Shown here in pieces: positions 1 to 7,302 of a DNA stretch of 64,000 nt (within the stretch, counting starts at the first letter, position 1; each line of letters opens with the position of its first letter). The DNA is taken from contig NZ_OX267715.1 of the NCBI RefSeq assembly GCF_946151075.1, positions 248,001-312,000 on the forward strand, written 5' to 3'. The position numbers and the translations under genes were made by a program. The DNA is from Neobacillus sp. Marseille-Q6967 (GTDB taxonomy: Bacteria > Bacillota > Bacilli > Bacillales > Cytobacillaceae). The notes below the pieces were generated by a model, which worked only from the letters and a program-made list of their open reading frames with translations, was not told the DNA's origin and searched no databases.

Positions 1-344
1 GTAGCCAATAGGCTTGATTGGCGACTGTGCAAGGAAGCCCGACCTAATTTGGGTAGCCAATAGGCTTAATTGGCGACTGTGCAAGGAAGCCCAACCTAAT
101 TTGGGTATCCAATAGGCTTGATTGGCGACTGTGCAAGGAAGCCCAACCTAATTTGGGTATCCAATAGGCTTGATTGGCGACTGTGCAAGGAAGCCCAACC
201 TAATTTGGGTAGCCAATAGGCTTGATTGGCGACTGTGCAAGGGAGCCCGACCTAGTTTGGGTATCCAATAGGCTTAATTGACGACTGTGCAAGGAAGCCT
301 AACCTAATTTGGGTAGCCAATAAGCCTGACCGGCTTTTACAAAT
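1..344. repeat. Tandem array of a 52-bp repeat, six full copies plus a partial one
   Basis: Copies start at 1, 53, 105, 157, 209 and 261. A degenerate seventh begins at 313 and loses the pattern after about 14 bases. Each unit reads roughly GTAGCCAATAGGCTTGATTG followed by GCGACTGTGCAAGGAAGCCC and ACCTAATTTGG, and copies differ at only a few positions. The period is not a multiple of three, so the array is unlikely to encode protein. Every unit holds a short inverted repeat (CCAAT, 7-nt loop, ATTGG), and a second one (CCCAA, 6-nt loop, TTGGG) spans each unit junction. The array lies just past the 3' end of the reverse-strand aldo/keto reductase gene and may continue off the left edge. Its function is unknown. 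Confidence 0.95.
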
Positions 345-1256
345 CTAACGATGGTCTTGATAAAAGGTTTGTTTTGAAATCTTTTTTATTACTGCAACTT
401 CTTCTTCAGTTAATGGATTTCCTCTGGCAGCTTTTGCATTACTTCGTACTTGTTCCACGCTGCTTGCACCGGCCACAACAGATGCAACGGCAGGGTTTGC
501 AAGATTATATTGGAAAGCAACCTCTGTCAGGGAACGTAAGGAAGCAGCCTTTTCTTTCAGTAATGGCAGAATCTCCGTTAACTCTTCATTGCTATAATCC
601 TGGTAACCTTTTTCCGAAGCTTTTTCGAGCATCCTCTCGCTTAATAGTCCTTTAGCGACAGGGCCGCGGGTAACAACACTAACCCCGTTTTCATGAAGCA
701 GCGGCAAAGATTCTTCCTCTGGTTTGCGGTCAAGAATACTGTATTGCATCATCACAGAGACAATATTCGATTTCTTCACATATTCGCGAATCACATTCGG
801 GCGGATAGAGGAAATACCATAATAGCGGATAAAACCCTCTGCTTTCAACTCTTCAAATGCTTCAATCGTCTCTTCAATAGGGTCATCGATCGTGCCGCCG
901 TGAAGCTGATAAAGGTCAATATAATCAGTGCCCAGCCGTTTAAGGCTTTGTTTAACTTGTTCCTTTATGTATGCTTTACTTGGGTCCCATGTCCAGCCGG
1001 AACGTTCTTGGTTCCAGCGATTTCCCACTTTTGAGGCAATAATAACCTCATCACGTACCTCTTTAAGGGCTTTGCCGACGATTTTTTCATTTTCACCAAA
1101 ATCATATAAATCGGCTGTGTCAAAATAATTGATTCCTTCTGCTAAAGCAGTGTGGATGATTTCAATTGCCTTTTTTTCCTCCGTACCAATTGACATGCAT
1201 CCTAAACCTAATTGGGTAACGTATAAATCAGAGTTTCCCAGACGTATTTTTTTCAT
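345..1256 (-). CDS. yqkF: Aldo/keto reductase, YqkF type
   Basis: A 303-residue NAD(P)H-dependent oxidoreductase of the aldo/keto reductase superfamily, expected to be a soluble cytoplasmic TIM barrel that reduces aldehydes or ketones; its substrate is unknown. The family tetrad is visible: Asp and Tyr in FDTADLYDFG near residues 46-55, Lys in IIASKVGN near 80, and His in YQLHGG near 120. The ATG at 1256 is preferred over the upstream GTG at 1268, because GGGGTGA sits 8 nt before that ATG and overlaps the GTG. In B. subtilis yqkF also lies beside mciZ and nudF, which supports the symbol. It is read away from nudF, towards the 52-bp repeat array. Confidence 0.85.
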   Translation of the reverse strand: MKKIRLGNSDLYVTQLGLGCMSIGTEEKKAIEIIHTALAEGINYFDTADLYDFGENEKIVGKALKEVRDEVIIASKVGNRWNQERSGWTWDPSKAYIKEQVKQSLKRLGTDYIDLYQLHGGTIDDPIEETIEAFEELKAEGFIRYYGISSIRPNVIREYVKKSNIVSVMMQYSILDRKPEEESLPLLHENGVSVVTRGPVAKGLLSERMLEKASEKGYQDYSNEELTEILPLLKEKAASLRSLTEVAFQYNLANPAVASVVAGASSVEQVRSNAKAARGNPLTEEEVAVIKKISKQTFYQDHR

Positions 1257-1323
1257 AAAAAAATTCACCCCGTTCTTTTCTACAATTTTATAGAAGAACA
1301 GGGAAGACTACAAACAGTTCAAC

Positions 1324-1455
1324 TTACTTTTTTGCCACATTCTTTACCCAATCTGAAACAGTAACGTATTCCTTATTATATTCCTTAAGTTTTTGTAAAA
1401 TTTCCCATCCTTTACCAGATAGAATAATGCCCTTTTCATGTACATACACCTTCAT
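1324..1455 (-). CDS. mciZ: MciZ-like peptide inhibitor of FtsZ
   Basis: A 43-residue ORF, beginning MKVYVHEKGIILSGKGWEIL and ending WVKNVAKK. It resembles B. subtilis MciZ (40 residues), which binds the C-terminal side of FtsZ in the mother cell and blocks Z-ring assembly. The shared pattern is MKV, a glycine before the WEI segment, a KLKEY stretch and a terminal DW. GGAGG lies 8 nt before the ATG at 1455. Position between the aldo/keto reductase and divergent nudF matches B. subtilis. A sigma-E-like -10, CATACATT on the reverse strand (1485-1492), lies about 30 nt upstream, in line with mother-cell expression. The assignment rests on recalled similarity plus synteny. Confidence 0.8.
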   Translation of the reverse strand: MKVYVHEKGIILSGKGWEILQKLKEYNKEYVTVSDWVKNVAKK

Positions 1456-1484
1456 CCCCATACCCTCCAATTAAAGTATGGTAA

Positions 1485-1514
1485 AATGTATGAGCATAGA
1501 AATAGGGATAGAAC
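1485..1514 (-). promoter_or_regulatory. Candidate sigma-E promoter for mciZ
   Basis: On the reverse strand CATACATT (1485-1492) matches the sigma-E -10 consensus CATACAHT fully. The -35 region (around TTCTATCC, 1506-1513) is a poor match, so the call is tentative. It would give a leader of about 20 nt before mciZ. Confidence 0.35.
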
Positions 1515-1526
1515 AGGGGTGTCTTA

Positions 1527-2081
1527 ATGAATAAATTAGAAGAAAAAACATTACATAGTGAAGAAATTTTTTCAGGAAAAATAATCAGTTTGTATTTACA
1601 GGATGTCGAATTGCCAAACGGTAAACAGTCGAAAAGAGAAATTATAAAACATCCCGGTGCGGTTGCGATTTTGGCCCTAACGGATGACAATAAAATCTTG
1701 ATGGTGGAGCAATACCGCAAAGCGCTTGAAAAAACGATCGTGGAAATACCAGCAGGGAAATTAGAAAAAGGGGAGGAACCCGAAGTTTGTGCACGACGGG
1801 AGCTGGAGGAAGAAACAGGGTATGTGTGTGATGACTTAGAATTATTAATTTCTTTCTACACTGCGCCCGGATTTACAGATGAAATCGTCCATCTTTTCGT
1901 GGCGAAAGGCTTAACGAAGAAAGAAGATGCAGCGGCTCTAGATGAGGATGAGTTTGTAAATCTTGAAGAATTGACGCTGGAACAAGCCATTCAATATGTA
2001 AAAGAACAAAAAATCTACGACGCTAAAACGGCATATGCTGTTCAATACCTACAATTACAAGAGGTGCTTGCTAAAAAATGA
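1527..2081 (+). CDS. nudF: ADP-ribose pyrophosphatase NudF (Nudix hydrolase)
   Basis: A 184-residue Nudix enzyme that hydrolyses ADP-ribose to AMP and ribose 5-phosphate. The Nudix box is intact near residues 76-98 (GKLEKGEEPEVCARRE, then LEEETGY), with the REx2EE metal-binding core. The N-terminal half has the usual ADPRase beta-strand region and VEIPAGK just before the box. GGGGTG precedes the ATG. The stop overlaps the ATG of the next gene by 4 nt, so the two are probably translationally coupled. B. subtilis nudF (yqkG) occupies the same place. Confidence 0.93.
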   Translation: MNKLEEKTLHSEEIFSGKIISLYLQDVELPNGKQSKREIIKHPGAVAILALTDDNKILMVEQYRKALEKTIVEIPAGKLEKGEEPEVCARRELEEETGYVCDDLELLISFYTAPGFTDEIVHLFVAKGLTKKEDAAALDEDEFVNLEELTLEQAIQYVKEQKIYDAKTAYAVQYLQLQEVLAKK

Positions 2082-3241
2082 ATCGATTTTATGTAGATTT
2101 ACATATTCATATTGGCAGGACTTGGACAGGGAAACCTGTCAAGATTACGGGAGCCAAATCCTTAACGTTTACAAACATAATCGAGCATGCACGCCATGAA
2201 AAGGGCTTAAATATGGTTGGGATTATTGACAGTCATTCTCCGGAAGTCATTCTCGAAATGGAAAGTTTGATTTCAAGCGGCGACATCTTTGAACATCAAG
2301 ATGGGGGTTTAGTATTTGGGGATTTGACGGTTATTCCAGGCTCCGAACTGGAGATTTATGACGAACAATGCGGAGGACCTATTCATGTCCTTTGTTATTT
2401 TCCTACGATTTCAATTATGAGAGACTTCTCTAACTGGCTGTCAGGAAATTTAAAAAATGTTCAATTAAGTTCTCAACGAATCTACGTAACGGGCTTAGAA
2501 CTGCAGAGAAAAGTGAAGGAGCTTGGTGGAATCTTTATTCCAGCCCATGTATTTACGCCTTTTAAAAGTTTATATGGAAAGGGTGTCCAACGTTCGTTAA
2601 CGGAAGTTTTCGACCCAGACATGATCGATGGGATTGAGCTGGGCTTAAGCTCTGATACTCAGATGGCCGACCAAATCGGAGAATTGCACAATTACACCTT
2701 TGTGACAAATTCAGACGCACATTCTCTTGCCAAAATTGCCCGAGAGTATCAAGTAGCTGCTTTGAAAGAGGCGACATTCAATGAATTAGGAAAAGCGTTA
2801 AAACGTGAGGACGGCAGGCACATTATAGCCAACTATGGACTCGATCCGCTGCTTGGCAAATACCATAAAACAGTATGTGCAGAGTGTTTACAGCCAGCTG
2901 TAGATGAGGACCAAATTTGCCATCTGTGTGGTAATAAAAAGATTATAAGAGGTGTAGCAGACCGTATTCTCGAATTGAAAACAGCTGATCATAGTCCGGA
3001 AGGCCGCCCGCCTTATGTTCACCAAGTCCCGCTTGAATTTATTCCGGGATTAGGACCCCGTTTATTAGAAAAACTAGTCAATCATTTTGGATCTGAAATG
3101 GCCATCTTGCATGAAGTCCCATACGAGGCATTGAAAGAGGTAGTCCCAGCTAAAATTGCGGACCTCATCTTGAAAGCGAGAGAAGGAAAAGTAAATCTAG
3201 CGGCAGGCGGCGGAGGAAAATACGGAAAAATAGCAGATTAA
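2078..3241 (+). CDS. yqxK: Endonuclease Q family protein (YqxK, PHP domain)
   Basis: A 387-residue protein resembling B. subtilis YqxK and the archaeal endonuclease Q family, which nicks DNA 5' of deaminated bases (uracil, hypoxanthine) and abasic sites. It starts with a PHP metal-binding domain (DLHIH at residues 7-11, later IDSHS, PAHVF and NSDAH). A zinc ribbon follows near 266-286 (CAEC and CHLCG). The C-terminal helix-hairpin-helix region contains IPGLGPRLLEKL. The start overlaps the nudF stop, suggesting one transcript for two nucleotide or DNA housekeeping enzymes. Family membership is clear; activity on damaged DNA is inferred from homologues. Confidence 0.85.
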   Translation: MNRFYVDLHIHIGRTWTGKPVKITGAKSLTFTNIIEHARHEKGLNMVGIIDSHSPEVILEMESLISSGDIFEHQDGGLVFGDLTVIPGSELEIYDEQCGGPIHVLCYFPTISIMRDFSNWLSGNLKNVQLSSQRIYVTGLELQRKVKELGGIFIPAHVFTPFKSLYGKGVQRSLTEVFDPDMIDGIELGLSSDTQMADQIGELHNYTFVTNSDAHSLAKIAREYQVAALKEATFNELGKALKREDGRHIIANYGLDPLLGKYHKTVCAECLQPAVDEDQICHLCGNKKIIRGVADRILELKTADHSPEGRPPYVHQVPLEFIPGLGPRLLEKLVNHFGSEMAILHEVPYEALKEVVPAKIADLILKAREGKVNLAAGGGGKYGKIAD

Positions 3242-3247
3242 AACGAA

Positions 3248-3280
3248 AACCCGACAGATCTATTGCTGTCGGGTTTGTTT
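3248..3280 (+). terminator. Rho-independent terminator after yqxK
   Basis: Stem AACCCGACAG / CTGTCGGGTT with an 8-nt loop, followed by TGTTT, 7 nt past the yqxK stop. Confidence 0.85.
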
Positions 3281-3302
3281 AAATTAAATCTATTAATTTG
3301 TG

Positions 3303-3331
3303 GTCATAGAAATGCTAGAGAGGCATAAAAT
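3303..3331 (+). promoter_or_regulatory. Candidate sigma-E promoter for spoIIM
   Basis: GTCATA (3303-3308) and CATAAAAT (3324-3331) are 15 nt apart and match the sigma-E elements. spoIIM is a sigma-E gene in B. subtilis. Confidence 0.5.
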
Positions 3332-3367
3332 GTAATAAATAAACCGGGGAAACAGGAGGAAACGCAA

Positions 3368-4012
3368 ATGAAGAAACGATTGTACCAGAACGATGCCGCT
3401 AGTTATTTCCGTGAGCATTCCTCAATTTTTTTATTTGTTGTCATTTTATTTTTAATGGGAGTTATTTTTGGCGCTATAGTAGTGAATAGTATGAGCATCA
3501 CTCAAAAAGAAGATTTATTTTACTATTTATCACAATTCTTCGGTCAAGTTTCAACTGGAGAAGTTGCCGAAAACAATGACTTATTTAAGCAAAGTTTCTT
3601 TCATAATAGCAAATTTATCGGGCTCATTTGGTTACTTGGAATTTCAATCATCGGGTTGCCTGTTATTCTTATATTGTTATTTATAAAAGGGATGGTGGTT
3701 GGTTTTACTGTTGGCTTCTTGGTAAGTCAGATGGGATGGAAAGGTTTTATGCTTGCATTCGTCTCGATCCTGCCGCAAAATTTCATTATCATTCCTGTTT
3801 TCATTCTCATGGCTGCATTCTCCGTGATATTCTCATTGAGGATGATTAAAAAACAATTTTTAAAAAAATATGGACAACCAATCATGCCTTTCTTTAAAGG
3901 ATATATTTTTGCCTTCATTGCAGCAGTAATCTTTATTTCTGCGGCATCAGGAGTTGAGGCATACCTATCGCCATGGTTGATGAAATCCATGATGGGTTCA
4001 CTCAATTTATAA
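3368..4012 (+). CDS. spoIIM: Stage II sporulation protein M
   Basis: A 214-residue membrane protein of the SpoIIM family. With SpoIID and SpoIIP it forms the mother-cell peptidoglycan-degrading machine that drives septal thinning and engulfment; SpoIIM is the membrane scaffold. About five hydrophobic spans are visible (near residues 20-42, 82-105, 110-130, 137-157 and 178-198). The N-terminal cytoplasmic segment is polar. AGGAGGAAAC precedes the ATG. Length and position between yqxK and fur match B. subtilis. A sigma-E-like promoter lies about 40 nt upstream. Confidence 0.95.
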   Translation: MKKRLYQNDAASYFREHSSIFLFVVILFLMGVIFGAIVVNSMSITQKEDLFYYLSQFFGQVSTGEVAENNDLFKQSFFHNSKFIGLIWLLGISIIGLPVILILLFIKGMVVGFTVGFLVSQMGWKGFMLAFVSILPQNFIIIPVFILMAAFSVIFSLRMIKKQFLKKYGQPIMPFFKGYIFAFIAAVIFISAASGVEAYLSPWLMKSMMGSLNL

Positions 4013-4046
4013 TAATTATTAAATGAAAATCTTTATTCAAACTAGT

Positions 4047-4061
4047 TTATAATAATTTTAT
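4047..4061 (+). promoter_or_regulatory. Candidate PerR box upstream of fur
   Basis: TTATAATAATTTTAT matches the PerR operator TTATAATNATTATAA except at positions 12 and 15. It directly abuts the fur -35 element. fur is a PerR target in B. subtilis. A weaker second half-match overlaps the -10. Confidence 0.5.
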
Positions 4062-4062
4062 T

Positions 4063-4090
4063 TTGAATCTCTTTTGTCATCTGTTATAAT
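4063..4090 (+). promoter_or_regulatory. Sigma-A promoter of fur
   Basis: TTGAAT (4063-4068), a 16-nt spacer, then a perfect TATAAT (4085-4090), about 30 nt before the fur start. Confidence 0.7.
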
Positions 4091-4122
4091 GAGAATTAGC
4101 AGTGGCAAGGGGGGACTTCGGG

Positions 4123-4581
4123 ATGGAAACTAGAATTGAAAGAATTAAGAAACAGTTGCATTCATCAAGCTACAAGCTAACGCCTCAACGTGAATCAACC
4201 GTTCGGGTTTTGTTAGAACATGAAGAGGATCATTTAAGTGCAGAAGATGTATACCTCCTTGTTAAAGAAAAATCGCCTGAGATTGGCCTGGCAACCGTAT
4301 ATAGAACGCTGGAATTGTTAACCGAATTAAAAATAGTTGATAAAATTAACTTTGGTGACGGCGTGTCCCGCTATGACCTGCGTCAGGAAGGTGCAGCCCA
4401 TTTTCACCATCATTTAGTATGTATTGAGTGCGGGGCAGTTGACGAAATTCAAGAAGATCTACTTGAAGATGTCGAGGCTGTCGTTGAACGCCGCTGGAAT
4501 TTTAAAATAAAAGATCATCGTCTAACTTTTCATGGTATCTGTTATCGCTGCCAGGGAAAAGAAAAAAACAGCAACGAGTAA
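4123..4581 (+). CDS. fur: Ferric uptake regulator Fur
   Basis: A 152-residue Fur-family metalloregulator, very close to B. subtilis Fur from MET-RIERIKKQLHSSSYKLT onward. It represses siderophore and iron-uptake genes when Fe2+ is bound. The winged-helix DNA-binding domain covers about residues 1-85 (GLATVYRTLELL recognition region). Metal ligands follow: HFHHH near 90-95, CIECG near 97-101 and the C-terminal CYRC pair for structural zinc. The ATG at 4123 is chosen over the longer ORF at 4102, because AAGGGGGG lies 8 nt before it and family members start there. It has its own promoter and terminator. Confidence 0.95.
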   Translation: METRIERIKKQLHSSSYKLTPQRESTVRVLLEHEEDHLSAEDVYLLVKEKSPEIGLATVYRTLELLTELKIVDKINFGDGVSRYDLRQEGAAHFHHHLVCIECGAVDEIQEDLLEDVEAVVERRWNFKIKDHRLTFHGICYRCQGKEKNSNE

Positions 4582-4613
4582 AAGTCCTTTTTGATGAAGG
4601 GGCTTTTTTAATT
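4580..4613 (+). terminator. Terminator after fur
   Basis: Stem AAAAGTCCTT / AAGGGGCTTTT with one G-U pair and a short loop, then a run of T, overlapping the fur stop codon. Confidence 0.75.
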
Positions 4614-4655
4614 TTCCCTCTAAATTATAGCTGAATTGTTGTACTGAAGGTATAA

Positions 4656-4669
4656 AACTTGTACAAGTT
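4656..4669. promoter_or_regulatory. 14-bp perfect palindrome upstream of yqzK
   Basis: AACTTGTACAAGTT is a perfect palindrome about 40 nt before yqzK. It has the form of an operator for a dimeric repressor, but I do not recognise the cognate regulator. Confidence 0.4.
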
Positions 4670-4710
4670 GGCATATCTTTTACTAGTATGATCTATTTGG
4701 GGGAAGTATT

Positions 4711-4938
4711 ATGTTTTCGTTTATTAAAATTGTTCTGCAAACCTTAAAGGTTTTTATTATTTTCACAGGATGCACGTTTCTCTTTTATTATGGTATTATG
4801 TGGGTTAATGAAGAGTATCAAAATTATCATCGCTATGATGCACCAGAAGGTTCTGCCTTAAAAGTATCGTCTTCAACAAACGAGGAGAAGTCGTCTTGGT
4901 ATGACCGCCTGATATTGTTTTATTTAAACGGGGAGTAA
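4711..4938 (+). CDS. yqzK: YqzK, small membrane-anchored protein
   Basis: A 75-residue protein with one hydrophobic segment near residues 8-30, followed by a polar C-terminal half. The function of the YqzK family (DUF4227) is not known. The assignment rests on size, topology and location between fur and xerD, where B. subtilis has yqzK. GGGGGAAG precedes the ATG. The stop is 6 nt before the xerD ATG, so the two are probably co-transcribed. Confidence 0.8.
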   Translation: MFSFIKIVLQTLKVFIIFTGCTFLFYYGIMWVNEEYQNYHRYDAPEGSALKVSSSTNEEKSSWYDRLILFYLNGE

Positions 4939-4944
4939 TGATGA

Positions 4945-5838
4945 ATGGAAAATCATTTAAGAGATTTTAAGGAATATATGCAGGTTGAAAAAGGACTGGC
5001 TAAAAACACGCTCTTATCCTATGAACGGGATTTAAGAAACTATATCCACTATTTGCAAAATGTTGAAACACTCCATTCATTAAATGATGTCCAACGGGTT
5101 CATATTATTCATTTTTTGAACTTCTTAAAGGAACAAGGTAAATCCATGAAAACGTTGGCCAGGCATATCGCTTCTGTCAGAGCGTTTCACCAATTTTTGT
5201 TAAGGGCCAAAGCAACTGAACAGGATCCGTCTATTCATATCGAAACTCCTAAGTCGGATAGGTCACTCCCAAAGGTAATAAGCCTTAAAGAAGTAGAAAA
5301 ATTGCTAGATTCCCCAAACGAGCAGACTCATTTTGGTTTAAGAGACAAAGCGATGCTGGAGCTCCTTTACGCAACTGGAATTCGAGTAAGCGAGCTAATT
5401 CAAATTGATTTAGATCATGTCCATTTAATAATGGGCTTTGTCAGAGTCATTGGAAAGAGTAATAAAGAACGTGTAATCCCGATAGGAAGAACGGCAGAAG
5501 AGGCAATCAAAAGGTACTTACAGGATGGAAGGCCGAATTTTATTGATAGTAGACATAAGGAAGATGCCTTATTCTTGAACCATCAAGGCCGAAGGTTAAC
5601 GCGTCAGGGTTTTTGGAAAATCCTAAAAAAGATGGCATCAGAAGCCGGTATTCAGCAGGATCTTACACCGCATACGCTTCGTCACTCTTTCGCAACCCAT
5701 TTATTAGAGAATGGAGCTGACCTAAGAGCAGTTCAAGAAATGCTTGGGCATGCTGATATCTCGACAACGCAAATTTATACAAACGTTACAAAAACAAAAC
5801 TAAAGGATGTTTATAGTAAATTTCATCCAAGGGCTTGA
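4945..5838 (+). CDS. xerD: Site-specific tyrosine recombinase XerD
   Basis: A 297-residue tyrosine recombinase (RipX in B. subtilis) that, with CodV/XerC, resolves chromosome dimers at dif during division. The N-terminal SAM-like core-binding domain covers about residues 1-85. The catalytic domain shows Arg in TGIRVSEL, Lys in GKSNKER, the [12 protein letters not shown] block with His and Arg, [10 protein letters not shown] with the second His, and the nucleophile in IYTNV. All catalytic residues are present and length is normal. GGGGAGTAATG serves as ribosome-binding site across the yqzK stop. Confidence 0.95.
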   Translation: MENHLRDFKEYMQVEKGLAKNTLLSYERDLRNYIHYLQNVETLHSLNDVQRVHIIHFLNFLKEQGKSMKTLARHIASVRAFHQFLLRAKATEQDPSIHIETPKSDRSLPKVISLKEVEKLLDSPNEQTHFGLRDKAMLELLYATGIRVSELIQIDLDHVHLIMGFVRVIGKSNKERVIPIGRTAEEAIKRYLQDGRPNFIDSRHKEDALFLNHQGRRLTRQGFWKILKKMASEAGIQQDLTPHTLRHSFATHLLENGADLRAVQEMLGHADISTTQIYTNVTKTKLKDVYSKFHPRA

Positions 5839-5867
5839 TAGAATAGTAGATTATTTTTATTTTTTTG

Positions 5868-5909
5868 ACTGTCCAGCTTCAGCGCCTGGACAAGGTGCTG
5901 CCGCTTTTC
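5868..5909. repeat. Dispersed palindromic repeat, family B copy 1
   Basis: GTCCAGCTTCAGCGCCTGGA followed by CAAGGTGCTGCCGCTTTT. It resembles the copies at 10746-10790 and 40369-40405 (core AGCTCCAGCGCC, short gap, AAGGCGCTTCCGCTTTT). GCGCC/GGYGC arms make it a partial palindrome. It lies in the intergenic region after xerD. Confidence 0.7.
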
Positions 5910-5918
5910 TAATTGTTA

Positions 5919-5950
5919 CAAAACTGCCATAAAAAATGGCAGTTTTTTTC
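5919..5950 (+). terminator. Terminator between xerD and deoB
   Basis: AAAACTGCCAT / ATGGCAGTTTT stem with a short A-rich loop and a long T run. Confidence 0.85.
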
Positions 5951-5978
5951 TTGTATTTCTTAAAACATTTAGTAAAAT
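5951..5978 (+). promoter_or_regulatory. Candidate sigma-A promoter of the deoB operon
   Basis: TTGTAT (5951-5956), a 16-nt spacer and TAAAAT (5973-5978). The predicted start site falls in the palindrome at 5981-5995. Confidence 0.45.
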
Positions 5979-5980
5979 AA

Positions 5981-5995
5981 AGAAGTCAGACTTCT
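5981..5995. promoter_or_regulatory. Palindromic operator candidate before deoB
   Basis: AGAAGTCAGACTTCT is a perfect 7+1+7 palindrome just downstream of the -10. The GTC-N-GAC core resembles operators of the FadR-type GntR family. The regulator is not identified. Confidence 0.45.
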
Positions 5996-6109
5996 GACTT
6001 ATTGTTGTTTTTGGATTGATAATCTAAAAGCTTTCAGGGAAACATATCCAATGTGAAATGTTTTAATTATTTGCAAGCGTTTTCGATAGAAAAAGGAGGA
6101 AAATCTCGA

Positions 6110-7300
6110 ATGGCAGAACATACATATAAACGTATATTTCTAATCGTAATGGATTCTGTTGGAATCGGGGAAGCGCCTGATGCAGAAAGATTTGGGGATA
6201 AAGGTGCTGATACGCTGGGGCATATTGCTGAGAAAATGAACGGACTTAAGATGCCTAACATGGGAAATTTGGGTTTAAGTAATATTCGTGAAATTAAGGG
6301 AATTGATAAAGCTGATAAACCGCTGGCTTTTTATACAAAAATGATGGAAGCGTCGAACGGTAAGGATACAATGACGGGGCATTGGGAGATTATGGGGCTG
6401 AATATTCAAACTCCATTCCGAGTATTTCCGGATGGCTTTCCAGATGAGCTTATATCAGAACTAGAAAACCGTACAGGTAGAAAAATCATTGGAAATAAAC
6501 CTGCGAGCGGTACAGAAATCTTAGATGAGCTTGGGGAAGAACATATGAAAACAGGAGCATTAATCGTCTATACATCTGCCGATTCTGTCCTCCAAATTGC
6601 TGCACATGAGGAAATTATCCCCATTGAAGAGCAATATAAGATTTGTAAAATAGCACGTGAATTAACACTGGATGAAAAATATATGGTAGGTCGTGTGATA
6701 GCCCGGCCGTTCTTAGGAGAGCCAGGAAGCTTTAAGAGAACTGCTAATCGTCATGATTATGCGTTAAAGCCTTTTGACCGGACGGTAATGAGTGAGATGA
6801 AAGATGCTGGTTTGGATGTCATCGCAATTGGTAAAATTTCCGACATATACGATGGTGAAGGTGTAACAAAATCATTGCGAACTGTCTCCAATATGGATGG
6901 TATGGACAAATTAATTGAGACGTTGGATATGGATTTTACAGGAATAAGCTTTTTGAACCTGGTTGATTTTGATGCGCTTTACGGACACCGCCGTGATCCG
7001 GAAGGCTACGGTAAGGCGCTGGAGGAGTATGATGCACGCCTGCCGGAAGTATTCCAAAAAATGACCGAAAATGATCTATTAATCATTACCGCTGACCATG
7101 GGAATGATCCAGTTGCGCCTGGTACTGACCACACAAGGGAGTATGTTCCATTACTTATCTATTCAAAAAGAATTCAAGAAGGTAAAGAGCTTCCTCTTAG
7201 AGAAACATTTGCCGATGTAGGGGCAACGGTAGCAGAGAACTTTAATGTTAAAATGCCGAATTATGGAAAAAGTTTTTTAAAAGAAATGAGTGAGGGATAA
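6110..7300 (+). CDS. deoB: Phosphopentomutase DeoB (Drm)
   Basis: A 396-residue enzyme interconverting (deoxy)ribose 1-phosphate and 5-phosphate, linking nucleoside breakdown to central metabolism. It belongs to the alkaline-phosphatase superfamily: the metal and phosphorylated-threonine region appears as [13 protein letters not shown] near residue 11 and [10 protein letters not shown] near 85. The other metal site is ITADHGNDP and [11 protein letters not shown] near the C-terminus. The ATG at 6110 follows AAAGGAGGAAA; the longer ORF from 6053 lacks a ribosome-binding site. The next gene starts 2 nt after the stop. First gene of a salvage operon deoB-punA-pdp. Confidence 0.95.
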   Translation: MAEHTYKRIFLIVMDSVGIGEAPDAERFGDKGADTLGHIAEKMNGLKMPNMGNLGLSNIREIKGIDKADKPLAFYTKMMEASNGKDTMTGHWEIMGLNIQTPFRVFPDGFPDELISELENRTGRKIIGNKPASGTEILDELGEEHMKTGALIVYTSADSVLQIAAHEEIIPIEEQYKICKIARELTLDEKYMVGRVIARPFLGEPGSFKRTANRHDYALKPFDRTVMSEMKDAGLDVIAIGKISDIYDGEGVTKSLRTVSNMDGMDKLIETLDMDFTGISFLNLVDFDALYGHRRDPEGYGKALEEYDARLPEVFQKMTENDLLIITADHGNDPVAPGTDHTREYVPLLIYSKRIQEGKELPLRETFADVGATVAENFNVKMPNYGKSFLKEMSEG

Positions 7301-7302
7301 AC

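Noticed and set aside
1..344. Could the left-edge array be a CRISPR?
   Set aside because: Units are contiguous and identical over the full 52 bp with no unique spacers, and no cas genes are near.
374..1128. Several forward ORFs opposite the aldo/keto reductase
   Set aside because: All are antisense shadows with low-complexity or atypical composition, no ribosome-binding sites and no family resemblance.
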